NCBI RefSeq assembly: GCF_002286815.1
Contig: NZ_MUNM01000033.1
Coordinates: 62,001 to 126,000, forward strand
Reading direction: 5' to 3'
DNA: 64,000 bases
Source of the DNA: Pseudomonas sp. PICF141
GTDB taxonomy: Bacteria; Pseudomonadota; Gammaproteobacteria; Pseudomonadales; Pseudomonadaceae
This document shows, piece by piece, positions 32,206-41,278 of the stretch. Every line of letters starts with the position of its first letter. Within the stretch, counting starts at the first letter, position 1. Under the pieces are notes generated by a model. It was not told the origin of the DNA. It made no database searches and saw only the letters and a list, made by a program, of their open reading frames with translations. A program made the position numbers and the translations under genes.

Positions 32206-33018
32206 ATGAAGATCGTTTCCTTCAACATCAACGGGCTGCGCGCTCGCCCGCATCAGCTGGCGGCGCTGATTGAAAAGCATAATCCGGACGTGATCGGGTT
32301 GCAGGAAACCAAAGTTCACGACGACCAGTTCCCCCTGGACGAGATTCAGGCTCTGGGTTATCACGTGCATTTCCACGGGCAAAAAGGCCATTACGGCGTG
32401 GCCCTGCTCTCGCGCCAGGAACCGATTGCACTGCATAAAGGTTTCGCTACTGACGAAGAAGATGCCCAACGGCGCTTCATCTGGGGCACGTTCGCCGACG
32501 CCAATGGCGTGCCGGTGACCATCATGAACGGCTATTTCCCACAGGGCGAAAGCCGTAATCACCCCACCAAATTCCCGGCCAAGGAACGTTTCTACAGCGA
32601 TTTGCAACAATTGCTGGAAAGCCGGTTCAGCAACGACCAGCCGATTGTGGTGATGGGCGATGTGAACATTTCCCCGGAAGACTGTGACATCGGCATTGGC
32701 CCGGACAACATGAAGCGCTGGCTGAAAACCGGCAAATGCAGCTTCCTGCCCGAAGAGCGCGAATGGATGGCCCGCCTGAAAAATTGGGGCCTGGTCGACA
32801 GTTTCCGTCACCTGAACCCTGATATTGCCGACCGTTTCAGTTGGTTCGACTACCGCAGCCGCGGGTTTGAAGATGAGCCCAAGCGCGGGCTGCGGATTGA
32901 CCTGATCATGGCATCCCATGGGTTGTTGCCGCGCGTGAAGGATGCCGGCGTGGATTACGATTTGCGCGCAATGGAAAAGCCCTCCGACCACGCACCGATC
33001 TGGCTTGAGTTGAGCTAA
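32206..33018 (+). CDS. xthA: Exodeoxyribonuclease III
   Basis: This 270-aa AP endonuclease/3'-5' exonuclease works in base-excision repair. Active-site motifs are [18 protein letters not shown] (metal Glu), [10 protein letters not shown] and the terminal SDHAPIW (Asp-His pair). An open extension to 32050 runs through the upstream REPIN. The ATG at 32206 gives the conserved [14 protein letters not shown] start. Confidence 0.96.
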   Translation: MKIVSFNINGLRARPHQLAALIEKHNPDVIGLQETKVHDDQFPLDEIQALGYHVHFHGQKGHYGVALLSRQEPIALHKGFATDEEDAQRRFIWGTFADANGVPVTIMNGYFPQGESRNHPTKFPAKERFYSDLQQLLESRFSNDQPIVVMGDVNISPEDCDIGIGPDNMKRWLKTGKCSFLPEEREWMARLKNWGLVDSFRHLNPDIADRFSWFDYRSRGFEDEPKRGLRIDLIMASHGLLPRVKDAGVDYDLRAMEKPSDHAPIWLELS

Positions 33019-33043
33019 AAGCAACAGATCGCAGCCTACAGAA

Positions 33044-33155
33044 TGATCATTCCCACGCTCTGCGTGGGAATGCATCCCGTAACGCTCTGCGTCACATTCA
33101 AGAGCGGAACGCGGAGCGTCCTCGGCGGCGTTCCCACGCAGAGCATGGGAACGAT
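33044..33155. repeat. REPIN (ATTCCCACGC family)
   Basis: Arms ATTCCCACGCTCTGCGTGGG and TTCCCACGCAGAGCATGGGA are inverted around about 60 nt. It fills the gap between xthA and the next gene. Close kin to the element at 20950-21058. Confidence 0.88.
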
Positions 33156-33224
33156 CACTGTCATCGTTCAGAAACCTTACTGACTTATTCTCCCGGCACT
33201 TTCCCAGGCTTATAAGGTGCCGGC

Positions 33225-34565
33225 ATGACGCTGCGCGTGTTGTTTGTGTCGATACTCGTCGCCCTGGTGCCGTTAAAAGTGTCGGCCGGCGATTTGCCGA
33301 CGCCCGAACAGGGCCCGGTGTTGCGCATCCAGGGCTCCAACACCATCGGCGCAGCATTGGGCCCAGCGCTGGTCGAGGGCTTGATGCGTGAACAGGGCCT
33401 GCTCAAGGTTCACAGGCAAGCCCCGGACAAAGCCAACGAACAACGCATCGTCGGCGAAACCGTTCAGGGACGCCGAGTGGAGGTGGAGGTCGCGGCCCAT
33501 GGTTCCAGCACCGGGTTCAAAGCCCTGAGAATCGCCTCTGCCGATCTCGCGGCTTCGTCGCGCCCGATAAAGGACAGCGAACGACTGAATCTTGAGCCAC
33601 TGGGCGATCTGAAAAGCCCGGTTGCCGAGCAAGTCATCGCCATTGACGGGCTGGCGATCATCCTTCATCCGCACCATCCGCTGAAGCAACTCGACACCGA
33701 ACAACTGGCGCGAATCTTCAGCGGCGAAGCGAAAACCTGGGAGGCACTCGGCAGCAGCGGTGGGACGATTCATCTTTACGCGCGAGATGACCAATCGGGC
33801 ACCTATGACACATTCAAGGAACTGGTCCTCAGCCCCCGTGGGAAAACCCTGAGCGGCAACGCGAAACGCTTCGAATCCAGCGAGCAATTGTCCGACGCGG
33901 TCAGTCTGGACCCGCAAGGCATTGGCTTCATCGGTTTGCCCTATGTGCGCCAGGCCAAAGCCGTGGCCATTGTCGATGGCGACTCCCAGGCCATGCTGCC
34001 GGTCAATAGCCTGATCGCGACGGAAGACTACCCGCTGTCCCGGCGGCTGTTCCTTTACCTGCCGCCGACTGTGAAAAACCCTTGGGCCAAGGCCTTGGTG
34101 AAGTTTGCCCAGAGCAGCAAAGGCCAGGCGATCGTCGCGGCCAATGGCTTTGTTGCACAAACGGTTCAGGCCATGGCCGTCACGCCGAATGCGCTGATGC
34201 CTGAGGGGTATCAGGCACTGAGCCGTCATGCCCAGCGCCTGACCGTGAATTTTCGCTTCGAAGAAGGCAGCGCGACGCTGGATAACAAGGCCCGACAAGA
34301 CCTGTCGCGGGTGCTCGACTATATAAAGCAGCACCACAAAACCAATCGACAGGTGACACTGGTGGGGTTTGGCGACGCCAAGAGCGACCCCGCGCGGGCC
34401 GATCTGCTGTCGAAACTGCGGGCCATGGCGGTGCGGCGAGAACTGGTGAAAAGCGGCGTGGTGTTTCGCGAGATTCGCGGGTTCGGCGCCCAGATGCCGG
34501 TGGCGACCAACAGCGGGGATGAGGGACGGATCAAAAATCGGCGGGTGGAGGTTTGGGTGTATTGA
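33225..34565 (+). CDS. PstS-like phosphate-binding domain fused to OmpA C-terminal domain
   Basis: A 446-aa exported protein with signal peptide MTLRVLFVSILVALVPLKVSA. Residues about 35-300 form a PstS-like periplasmic binding domain (RIQGSNTIGAALGPALVEGL; GSSTGFKAL; DDQSGTYDTFKELVL; GIGFIGLPYV). Residues about 335-446 form an OmpA peptidoglycan-binding domain (TVNFRFEEGSATLD; GFGDAKSD; RRELVKSGV; IKNRRVEVWVY). The fusion would tether a phosphate-type receptor to the cell wall. No pst transport genes are adjacent, so signalling or wall-linked scavenging are both possible. Confidence 0.85.
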   Translation: MTLRVLFVSILVALVPLKVSAGDLPTPEQGPVLRIQGSNTIGAALGPALVEGLMREQGLLKVHRQAPDKANEQRIVGETVQGRRVEVEVAAHGSSTGFKALRIASADLAASSRPIKDSERLNLEPLGDLKSPVAEQVIAIDGLAIILHPHHPLKQLDTEQLARIFSGEAKTWEALGSSGGTIHLYARDDQSGTYDTFKELVLSPRGKTLSGNAKRFESSEQLSDAVSLDPQGIGFIGLPYVRQAKAVAIVDGDSQAMLPVNSLIATEDYPLSRRLFLYLPPTVKNPWAKALVKFAQSSKGQAIVAANGFVAQTVQAMAVTPNALMPEGYQALSRHAQRLTVNFRFEEGSATLDNKARQDLSRVLDYIKQHHKTNRQVTLVGFGDAKSDPARADLLSKLRAMAVRRELVKSGVVFREIRGFGAQMPVATNSGDEGRIKNRRVEVWVY

Positions 34566-34596
34566 ATCAGATACTGATGTAGTGAGTCGGCTGACC

Positions 34597-34688
34597 CCAT
34601 CGCGGGCAAGCCCGCTCCCACAGTGTCCGTGTCGTACACAAAATCTGTGAACACCACTGCAACTGTGGGAGCGGGCTTGCCCGCGATG
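34597..34688. repeat. REPIN (GGGAGCGGGCTTGCCCGCG family)
   Basis: Arms CATCGCGGGCAAGCCCGCTC with CCACAGT, and ACTGTGGGAGCGGGCTTGCC with CGCGATG, are inverted. It separates two convergent genes. Confidence 0.92.
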
Positions 34689-34707
34689 AACGATGACGCG
34701 GTGCCTG

Positions 34708-35937
34708 TCAGTGCCCGCTACGCATCATCTCTTTCGGCACATATTTGCCGATCTCGAACTTGCCGATCGCCGCGCGGTGCACTTCGTCCGGGCCGTCGGC
34801 CAGGCGCAAGGTGCGTTGCATGGCGTACATGTAGGCCAGCGGGAAATCGTTGGAAACCCCTGCCCCGCCATGGATCTGGATCGCCCGGTCGATCACCCGC
34901 AATGCGACGTTCGGCGCCACGACTTTGATCTGCGCGATCTCGCTCTTGGCCACCTTGTTGCCGACGGTGTCCATCATGTACGCCGCTTTCAATGTCAGCA
35001 GGCGCGCCATGTCGATCTCCATCCGCGAGTCGGCGATTTTGTCGATGTTACCGCCCAGACGCGCCAGGGGTTTACCGAACGCAGTGCGGTTGACCGCACG
35101 TTTGCACATCAGCTCCAACGCACGCTCGGCCATGCCGATCGAACGCATGCAGTGGTGAATTCGGCCTGGGCCGAGGCGACCCTGCGCAATTTCGAAGCCG
35201 CGTCCTTCACCCAACAGGACGTTTTCGTACGGCACCCGAACGTTTTCGAACAGTACTTCGGCGTGGCCGTGAGGCGCATCGTCGTAACCGAACACCGGCA
35301 GCGGCCGCACGATTTTCACGCCCGGGGTATCCACCGGCACCAGAATCATCGAGTGCTGCGCATGACGCGGTGCATCCGGGTTGCTCAGGCCCATGAAGAT
35401 CAGGATTTTGCAGCGCGGATCGCAGGCGCCAGAGGTCCACCATTTCTTGCCGTTGATCACCCACTCGTCGCCATCACGCACAGCGCGGGCGGCCATATTG
35501 GTGGCGTCGGACGAGGCCACGTCCGGCTCGGTCATGGCGAACGCCGAGCGAATCTCGCCGCGTAACAGCGGTTCGAGCCAACGTTGCTTCTGTTCTTCAT
35601 TGGCGTAACGCACCAGCACTTCCATGTTGCCGGTGTCTGGCGCGGAGCAGTTGAACGGCTCAGGACCCAGCAGCGAGCGGCCCATGATTTCCGCCAATGG
35701 CGCATATTCGAGGTTGCTCAGGCCGGCGCCGAGTTCGGATTCGGGCAGGAACAAATTCCACAAACCTTCAGCTTTGGCCTTGAGTTTGAGTTCCTCCATG
35801 ATCGCTGTCGGCTGCCAGCGATCGCCCTCGGCGACCTGGCGTTCGAACACCGCTTCGGCGGGGTAAACGTAGGTATCCATGAACGCGGTCACGCGCTCAC
35901 GCAGTTCTTGCACTTTGGGCGAATAAGCGAAATCCAT
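34708..35937 (-). CDS. Acyl-CoA dehydrogenase family protein
   Basis: This 409-aa FAD enzyme oxidises the alpha-beta bond of an acyl-CoA. Motifs are [28 protein letters not shown] (FAD/substrate region) and the C-terminal [16 protein letters not shown] segment. The family is that of ACAD10/11-like dehydrogenases; the chain-length preference is not readable. A divergent LysR gene starts 166 bp away and is the obvious candidate regulator. ATG at 35937. Confidence 0.9.
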   Translation of the reverse strand: MDFAYSPKVQELRERVTAFMDTYVYPAEAVFERQVAEGDRWQPTAIMEELKLKAKAEGLWNLFLPESELGAGLSNLEYAPLAEIMGRSLLGPEPFNCSAPDTGNMEVLVRYANEEQKQRWLEPLLRGEIRSAFAMTEPDVASSDATNMAARAVRDGDEWVINGKKWWTSGACDPRCKILIFMGLSNPDAPRHAQHSMILVPVDTPGVKIVRPLPVFGYDDAPHGHAEVLFENVRVPYENVLLGEGRGFEIAQGRLGPGRIHHCMRSIGMAERALELMCKRAVNRTAFGKPLARLGGNIDKIADSRMEIDMARLLTLKAAYMMDTVGNKVAKSEIAQIKVVAPNVALRVIDRAIQIHGGAGVSNDFPLAYMYAMQRTLRLADGPDEVHRAAIGKFEIGKYVPKEMMRSGH

Positions 35938-36037
35938 GGGCGGTTACCTTCTGAAGGGAGGTTGTTCAGGTGATGCAATCGATGCTAGAACAGCATTGAT
36001 AATTTACCTAGCCTATTCTCGGCGTGTATTAACATTC

Positions 36038-36053
36038 ATCACCGATATATGAT
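36038..36053. promoter_or_regulatory. Possible LysR-type operator
   Basis: An imperfect palindrome ATCACCGATATATGAT (ATCA-N8-TGAT) lies in the AT-rich centre of the gap between the acyl-CoA dehydrogenase and the LysR gene. Position and dyad symmetry suit a LysR box; nothing more supports it. Confidence 0.3.
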
Positions 36054-36102
36054 CGACTGATCGAGCCCCCTTCCTGATAACAAGAACAGAGAGCGCAGCG
36101 CA

Positions 36103-37032
36103 ATGAATCTGAGCAAGGTCGACCTCAACCTTTTCATCGTCTTCGACGCGATCTACACCGAAGCCAACCTGACGCGCGCCGGGCAGATTGTCGGCATTAC
36201 TCAACCCGCGGTGTCGAACGCTCTGGCCCGCCTGCGCGAGACCTTCAACGATCCGCTTTTCGTGCGTACCGCCCAAGGCATGGTGCCCACGCCGATGGCG
36301 CAGAACATCATCGGCCCCGTGCGCAACGCCCTCTCCTTGCTGCGGGTGTCGGTGCAGGAAAGCCGTATTTTCAATCCGTTGCAGGCGGTCAAGACTTACC
36401 GCATCAGCATGACCGACCTCACTGAAGCGGTGATCCTGCCGCCGCTGTTCCAGCGCCTGCGACGCCTGGCGCCGACGGTGATCATCGAGAGTTTCCTGTC
36501 CAAACGTCGCGAGACCACCAAGGAATTGGCGGCCGGGCGTCTTGATTTCGCGGTGGATGCGCCACTCAACACTGACCCCCAGGTGCGTCACGTCAAGTTG
36601 ATGGAGGACCGTTACGTGTGCGCCATGCGCAAGGGCCATCCCTTGGCGGGCAAAGAGAAATTCACCCTCGACGATTATCTGTCCCTGACCCACATCCATA
36701 TTTCCAGCCGGCGCAGCGGTCTGGGTTATGTCGACCTGGCCCTGGGCAAAATGGGCATCCAGCGCAAGATCGCCCTGCGCTCCCAGCACTACTTGATGGC
36801 CTCCCAAGTGCTGCAACAGACCGACATGGTCATGACCGTGCCGGAACGCTTCGCCCGTCGCCATGACTTGTACGCGGTGAACCTGCCGGTCAAGGAAGTT
36901 CCGCCGGTGGAAACTCACCTCTACTGGCACGAAAGCACTGACCAGGATCCGGCCAACCGCTGGATGCGCGAGCAAATAATCGAGTTGTGCCAGCAGGTTA
37001 CGGCGCATGAGAAGAAGCTGGACAAGGTGTAG
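36103..37032 (+). CDS. LysR-family transcriptional regulator
   Basis: This 309-aa regulator has a winged helix-turn-helix at residues about 5-65 (LTRAGQIVGITQPAVSNALA, RLRETFNDPLFVRTAQGMVP) and an effector-binding domain to the end. The N-terminus MNLSKVDLNLFIVFDAIY is of the NodD/LeuO-like subgroup. Divergent from the acyl-CoA dehydrogenase, it probably controls that gene in response to a lipid or acid metabolite. The ligand is unknown. Confidence 0.88.
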   Translation: MNLSKVDLNLFIVFDAIYTEANLTRAGQIVGITQPAVSNALARLRETFNDPLFVRTAQGMVPTPMAQNIIGPVRNALSLLRVSVQESRIFNPLQAVKTYRISMTDLTEAVILPPLFQRLRRLAPTVIIESFLSKRRETTKELAAGRLDFAVDAPLNTDPQVRHVKLMEDRYVCAMRKGHPLAGKEKFTLDDYLSLTHIHISSRRSGLGYVDLALGKMGIQRKIALRSQHYLMASQVLQQTDMVMTVPERFARRHDLYAVNLPVKEVPPVETHLYWHESTDQDPANRWMREQIIELCQQVTAHEKKLDKV

Positions 37033-37056
37033 GGCCTTTGCGCCGCGTCATCGTTC

Positions 37057-37126
37057 TTCGCGGGCAAGCCTCGCTCCTACGGTTGAAATGCATTCCCCTG
37101 TAGGAGCGAGGCTTGCCCGCGAAGAG
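37057..37126. repeat. REPIN upstream of liuR
   Basis: Arms TTCGCGGGCAAGCCTCGCTC with CTAC, and its complement TGTAGGAGCGAGGCTTGCCC with GCGAA, are near-perfect over about 24 bp. Confidence 0.92.
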
Positions 37127-37156
37127 GTCGTCAGCAGCACCATAAATTCATGCCCC

Positions 37157-37186
37157 TTGACGTAAACGTCAACCTGCCATTAGCTT
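37157..37186 (+). promoter_or_regulatory. liuR promoter with LiuR (MerR) operator
   Basis: TTGACGTAAACGTCAA (37157-37172) is a perfect 16-bp palindrome whose first six bases serve as a -35. TAGCTT (37181-37186) sits 18 bp downstream as a -10. A long spacer holding the dyad is usual for MerR-type promoters. Similar boxes precede liuA, which implies autoregulation plus operon control. Confidence 0.7.
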
Positions 37187-37214
37187 AGCGCCATGACCTT
37201 TTTCGAGCGCTTCC

Positions 37215-37616
37215 ATGAGCAGCCAGACCTATAGCATTTCCGACCTCGCCCGCGAGCTCGACATCACCACCCGGGCCATTCGCTTCTATGAAGAGCAAGG
37301 CCTGCTCTGCCCCGAGCGTCGCGGCCAGGAACGCATTTACTCGCCCCGTGACAAGGTCAGCCTGAAGCTGATCCTGCGGGGCAAACGCATAGGTTTTTCC
37401 CTGGCCGAATGCCGCGAGCTGATCGAGCTCTATGACCCCTCCAGCGGTAACACCAAGCAACTGCACAGCATGCTGGCGAAAATCGCCGAGCGTCGGGAAC
37501 AACTCGAACAGCAACTGCTGGACATCGAACAGATGAAACTTGAGCTCGATACGGCCGAAGAGCGCTGTACTCAGGCCTTGGAGCAAACGATCAAAAGCCA
37601 GCAGGCCGTCCAATAG
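37215..37616 (+). CDS. liuR: MerR-family regulator of leucine/isovalerate catabolism
   Basis: This 133-aa protein has an N-terminal MerR winged helix (YSISDLARELDITTRAIRFY, EEQGLLCPERRGQERIYSPR) and a coiled-coil dimerisation helix ending the chain. It lacks metal-binding cysteines of the MerR/CueR type. Pseudomonas LiuR controls the liuABCDE genes, which are present here, and matching palindromic boxes precede both liuR and liuA. ATG at 37215. Confidence 0.92.
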   Translation: MSSQTYSISDLARELDITTRAIRFYEEQGLLCPERRGQERIYSPRDKVSLKLILRGKRIGFSLAECRELIELYDPSSGNTKQLHSMLAKIAERREQLEQQLLDIEQMKLELDTAEERCTQALEQTIKSQQAVQ

Positions 37617-37681
37617 GTCTACACAAGCCCGCTCCCACAGGGTTTTCCCAGCATTCAGACAATCAGCACAGGTCCATTGCC

Positions 37682-38581
37682 ATGTCCCTACCCAGCCACG
37701 TACGCCTGGTCGAAGTCGGCCCCCGCGACGGTCTGCAAAACGAAGCCCAACCCATCAGCGTTGCAGACAAGGTGCAACTGGTCGATGCACTGACCGCTGC
37801 CGGCCTGGGTTACATAGAAGTCGGCAGTTTCGTCTCGCCCAAATGGGTGCCGCAAATGGCCGGTTCCGCCGAAGTCTTCGCGCAGATCCAGCGCAAACCG
37901 GGCGTGACCTATGGCGCCCTCGCCCCCAACCTGCGGGGCTTTGAAGATGCCATCGCCGCCGGGGTCAAGGAAGTCGCGGTGTTCGCCGCTGCGTCCGAAT
38001 CGTTTTCCCAACGCAACATCAATTGTTCGATCAGCGAAAGCCTGGAACGCTTCGTGCCAATCATGGACGCCGCTAGACAACACGGCGTCAGCGTGCGCGG
38101 TTACGTGTCTTGCGTGCTGGGCTGCCCTTATGAAGGTGACATTGCACCGGAACACGTCGCCCGGGTTGCTCGTGAGCTCTATGCGATGGGCTGCTACGAG
38201 GTTTCGCTAGGGGACACCATCGGCACCGGCACCGCTGGCGCCACCCGCAAGATGTTCGAAGTGGTGTCGGCCGATGTGCCACGTGAAAAACTGGCCGGGC
38301 ACTTTCACGATACCTATGGCCAGGCCATGGCCAACATTTACGCCAGCCTGCTGGAAGGCATCGCGGTGTTCGACAGCTCCGTCGCCGGCCTTGGCGGCTG
38401 CCCCTACGCCAAGGGCGCCAGCGGGAATGTCGCGACCGAAGATGTGGTTTACCTGCTCAACGGCCTGGGTATCGAAACCGGAATCGACCTGGACGCCTTG
38501 ATCCGCGCCGGCCAACAGATTTGCACAGTGCTGGGGCGCCCTACCGGTTCACGCGTGGCCAAAGCCCGCAGTGCGCAGTGA
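37682..38581 (+). CDS. liuE: Hydroxymethylglutaryl-CoA lyase
   Basis: This 299-aa HMGL-like TIM-barrel lyase (also called mvaB) cleaves HMG-CoA to acetyl-CoA and acetoacetate, the last step of leucine breakdown. Motifs: VEVGPRDGLQNE (metal and catalytic Arg/Asp), EVGSFVSPKWVPQMAG, GHFHDTYGQA and the catalytic-loop Cys in GLGGCPYAKGASGN. It follows liuR by 65 bp but is separated from liuABCD by crcY and an acyl-CoA synthetase. Confidence 0.95.
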   Translation: MSLPSHVRLVEVGPRDGLQNEAQPISVADKVQLVDALTAAGLGYIEVGSFVSPKWVPQMAGSAEVFAQIQRKPGVTYGALAPNLRGFEDAIAAGVKEVAVFAAASESFSQRNINCSISESLERFVPIMDAARQHGVSVRGYVSCVLGCPYEGDIAPEHVARVARELYAMGCYEVSLGDTIGTGTAGATRKMFEVVSADVPREKLAGHFHDTYGQAMANIYASLLEGIAVFDSSVAGLGGCPYAKGASGNVATEDVVYLLNGLGIETGIDLDALIRAGQQICTVLGRPTGSRVAKARSAQ

Positions 38582-38600
38582 CAAGGTGGATGTGTCCAGG

Positions 38601-38641
38601 TGTTACCACGTGTGCTGAAACGTGGGCGGAAACGAGTAACA
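38601..38641. promoter_or_regulatory. Possible CbrB activator site upstream of crcY
   Basis: TGTTAC (38601-38606) and GTAACA (38636-38641) are perfect inverted half-sites. They match the half-sites I recall for CbrB, but the spacer here is 29 nt, not the 14 nt of the recalled consensus. Between them lies a second dyad CCACG-N10-CGTGG (38606-38625). The region is about 80-120 nt upstream of the -24 element, as expected for an enhancer. Confidence 0.5.
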
Positions 38642-38722
38642 CGGAAACAAATTGTCAGGTTTGGCTCGGATAAAAACCCTCATGAAAAACTCAAACCATT
38701 GATTTCAAAGGGTTTTAAAAAG

Positions 38723-38739
38723 TTGGCACGGCTTCTGCT
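38723..38739 (+). promoter_or_regulatory. Sigma-54 promoter of crcY
   Basis: TTGGCACGGCTTCTGCT has GG and GC exactly 10 nt apart and a full TTGGCACG -24 half. It directly precedes an A-rich non-coding stretch. crcZ/crcY genes in pseudomonads are transcribed by sigma-54 under CbrB. The predicted start is near 38750. Confidence 0.87.
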
Positions 38740-38749
38740 ATCTCTATGG

Positions 38750-39120
38750 CATAACAAGAATAAAAACTGCAAACCAATAAAAATAAGACGTAACGACTCT
38801 GACATAACAAGAACAACACGGCAGAGACGCAGCTAACAGATTTTTTTGGAGAAGATGTGCTTTTCAGGGTGCTTTTCGAAGTTACCCGCAACCGGGCAGA
38901 GAACAATAAAACTACCTTCAGGTAGCTCCCGAACTGGTTGGATCGCTTGGCGAAAAAGTAGATCAGCGCTCAAAAAAATACGTTTGCTCTTGATCCCGGA
39001 TGGGGATCGACAAAAACAGCGGTAAAGGGCCACGGTTACCAAAAACAACAACAGACCGCCCCTCAATAATAAAAAAAGAGCACGTACGACAAAATTAAAG
39101 GGGAGCTTCGGCTCCCCTTT
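38750..39120 (+). ncRNA. crcY: CrcY-type sRNA (Hfq/Crc decoy)
   Basis: About 370 nt between a sigma-54 promoter and an intrinsic terminator (10-bp stem 39097-39106/39111-39120 with TTCG loop) encode no credible protein. They carry repeated AAnAAnAA catabolite-activity motifs: AACAAGAA (38753), AATAAAAA (38776), AACAAGAACAA (38806), AACAATAA (38902), AACAACAA (39044) and AATAATAA (39065). CrcZ/CrcY RNAs titrate Hfq-Crc and so relieve catabolite repression. Placement just after the HMG-CoA lyase (mvaB) gene is the same as for P. putida crcY. Exact ends are estimated. Confidence 0.88.
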
Positions 39121-39152
39121 GTGCTTTCTGTCGTTCAGGTTTCCACGTCTCC

Positions 39153-39243
39153 TGTGGGAGCGGGCTTGCCCGCGATGAGGCCGGAACATTCAACATTGAT
39201 GTCGACTGGTCTGACGCCATCGCGGGCAAGCCCGGTCCCACAG
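39153..39243. repeat. REPIN (GGGAGCGGGCTTGCCCGCG family)
   Basis: Arms TGTGGGAGCGGGCTTGCCCG and CGGGCAAGCCCGGTCCCACA are inverted around a short centre. It sits between the crcY terminator and the convergent acyl-CoA synthetase gene. Confidence 0.92.
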
Positions 39244-39251
39244 GGATTGGG

Positions 39252-40949
39252 TTACCGTTCGTTTACCCTGAGCTCCTCGATACTGATCTCACGCATCCGG
39301 AATTTCTGGATCTTCCCGGTCACGGTCATCGGAAATTCCTCGACGAATTTGAAGTAACGCGGTGTCTTGAAGTGCGCAATGCGCTCCTTGCACCAGGCTT
39401 GCAGTTCCTGTTCGGTAGCGCTGTGGCCGGGGTGGAATTTGATCCAGGCAACGATCTCTTCGCCATAACGGGAACAAGGAATACCGATCACTTGTACGTC
39501 GGCTATCGCCGGGTGGGTGAAGAAGAACTCTTCCAGCTCCCGTGGGTAAATATTCTCACCGCCGCGGATGATCATGTCTTTGTTACGCCCGGCGATGCAC
39601 ACATAACCTTCGTCGTTCATGCTCGCCAGATCGCCGGTGTGCATCCAGCCCGCCTCATCGATAGCCTCGGCGGTGCCCTGCGGGTTATTCCAGTAGCCGA
39701 GCATCACGCTGTAACCTCGAGTACACAGCTCACCGATGGTGCCGCGCGGTACCAGGTTGCCCGCCTCGTCGATGATTTTGCTTTCCAGTTGCGGCTGGGT
39801 TCGGCCAACAGTGGTGACGCGCAATTCCAGCTCGTCTGACGGACCGGTCTGCAAAGACACGGGGCTGGTTTCCGTCATGCCGTAGGCAATCTGCACTTCG
39901 CTCATGTGCATTTCATTGATGACCCGACGCATCACTTCGATCGGACAGGTCGCCCCGGCCATGATCCCGGTGCGCAGGCTCGACAAATCAAACTCGGCGC
40001 GCTGGGGTTGATCGAGCATGGCGATGAACATGGTCGGCACGCCGTAAAGCGCGGTGGCTTTTTCTTCGGCGACGGTGCTCAGCGTCAGCAATGGATCGAA
40101 GGCGTCGTTGGGGTAAATCATGGTGCTGGCGTGGGTGATGCAGCCGAGGTTGCCCATGACCATGCCGAAGCAGTGATACAGCGGCACCGGGATCACCAGC
40201 CGATCATTGGCCGTCAGCCCGAGGCTTTCGCCGACCATGTAGCCGTTGTTGAGAATGTTGTAGTGGCTGAGGGTCGCGCCCTTGGGGAAACCGGTGGTGC
40301 CTGAGGTGTACTGAATGTTCACTGCCTGGTCGAAATGCAGGCTGTCCTGGCGTTCCCGCAATTGCTCGACCGACACGCTGGCCGCCAGATCGGTCAGTTG
40401 CGACCACGGCAGGAAACCCGATGGCGGCTGTGCATCCAGGCTGATCACGCCGCGCAGTTCCGGCAGGCGTTCGCTCTGTAACTGGCCGATGGCTTGCTCT
40501 GCCAGTTCCGGTGCCAATCCTTGCAACATGCCGTGATAGTCGGAGGTTTTGAAGGCCCCGGCACAGACCAGCCATTGGCAACCGGATTGCTTCAACACGT
40601 ATTCGAGTTCGGAACTGCGGTAAGCCGGATTGATGTTGACCAGGATCACGCCGATTTTCGCACTGGCGAACTGGCTGATGCACCACTGGGCACAGTTCGG
40701 CGCCCAGATGCCGAGCCGGTCACCGGCCTGCAAGCCCAACGCCAAAAATGCCCGGGCGTGCAGGTCGACGGCTTCTGACAGCTGCTGCCAGGTGTAGCGC
40801 AATTGCTGATGGCGCACGACCAGCGCCTCCCCGTTCGGGTATTGCGCGACCGTATTATCAAACGCCTGCCCGATGGTTATCGCCAGCAAGGCTTTATCCT
40901 GGGAACCACGGGTATAGCTGCGCTGCGGGCTTGCACTGGGTTGATCCAT
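39252..40949 (-). CDS. Acyl-CoA synthetase (AMP-binding)
   Basis: This 565-aa class I adenylate-forming ligase makes acyl-CoA from a carboxylic acid, ATP and CoA. It shows [16 protein letters not shown] (P-loop), [20 protein letters not shown] with [16 protein letters not shown], and the C-terminal catalytic Lys in [12 protein letters not shown]. Its place inside the liu cluster suggests activation of isovalerate or a related short/medium branched acid. General fatty-acid use is also possible. It is transcribed against liuA, from which a long REPIN separates it. Confidence 0.88.
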   Translation of the reverse strand: MDQPSASPQRSYTRGSQDKALLAITIGQAFDNTVAQYPNGEALVVRHQQLRYTWQQLSEAVDLHARAFLALGLQAGDRLGIWAPNCAQWCISQFASAKIGVILVNINPAYRSSELEYVLKQSGCQWLVCAGAFKTSDYHGMLQGLAPELAEQAIGQLQSERLPELRGVISLDAQPPSGFLPWSQLTDLAASVSVEQLRERQDSLHFDQAVNIQYTSGTTGFPKGATLSHYNILNNGYMVGESLGLTANDRLVIPVPLYHCFGMVMGNLGCITHASTMIYPNDAFDPLLTLSTVAEEKATALYGVPTMFIAMLDQPQRAEFDLSSLRTGIMAGATCPIEVMRRVINEMHMSEVQIAYGMTETSPVSLQTGPSDELELRVTTVGRTQPQLESKIIDEAGNLVPRGTIGELCTRGYSVMLGYWNNPQGTAEAIDEAGWMHTGDLASMNDEGYVCIAGRNKDMIIRGGENIYPRELEEFFFTHPAIADVQVIGIPCSRYGEEIVAWIKFHPGHSATEQELQAWCKERIAHFKTPRYFKFVEEFPMTVTGKIQKFRMREISIEELRVNER

Positions 40950-40992
40950 GATGACCCCTATTGTCTTTATTAGTGGGCTTTACCGGCGACCA

Positions 40993-41115
40993 GTGGGAGC
41001 GGGCTTGTGTGGCGAGGGGGCTTGCCCCCGTTAGAGTGCGCAGCGCTCGCAGATCCTGGGTCCGCTGCGCGGCCCAACGGGGGCAAGCCCCCTCGCCACA
41101 TAAGCCCGCTCCCAC
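40993..41115. repeat. Composite REPIN with 40-bp arms
   Basis: Left arm 40993-41032 and right arm 41076-41115 are inverted and differ at a single base. Each arm joins two REP families: GTGGGAGCGGGCTT outside and GTGGCGAGGGGGCTTGCCCC inside. It lies between the divergent acyl-CoA synthetase and liuA promoters, about 50 bp upstream of the first LiuR box. Confidence 0.92.
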
Positions 41116-41164
41116 AGAGTCGGTCCGCTTTACCGTGTCGAAACTGGCTCTACTCTCGCTCAAG

Positions 41165-41224
41165 TTGACGTTAACGTAAAGGGTGATTGACAGCCATTCG
41201 TCACAGGCTTACGTTAACGTAAAG
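41165..41224 (+). promoter_or_regulatory. liuA promoter region with two LiuR boxes
   Basis: TTGACGTTAACGTAAA (41165-41180) and TTACGTTAACGTAA (41209-41222, a perfect 14-bp palindrome) share the core of the liuR box at 37157. A -35-like TTGACA (41187-41192) followed 17 bp later by TACGTT (41210-41215) lies between and over them. Centre-to-centre spacing is about 43 bp, four helical turns. The liuA ATG is at 41279. Confidence 0.7.
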
Positions 41225-41278
41225 GTGAGAGCCGAATCACTGCCCTCCCCACCCTACAAAAAAGCCAAAAGGTGCCCC

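Noticed and set aside
38600..38836. A 78-codon frame overlapping the crcY promoter and 5' end.
   Set aside because: It would run through the sigma-54 promoter into the sRNA, lacks a ribosome site and encodes a Lys/Arg/Asn-rich nonsense-like peptide.
38715..39189. Short minus-strand frames over crcY.
   Set aside because: They cover the sRNA and its terminator and have no ribosome site or family match.
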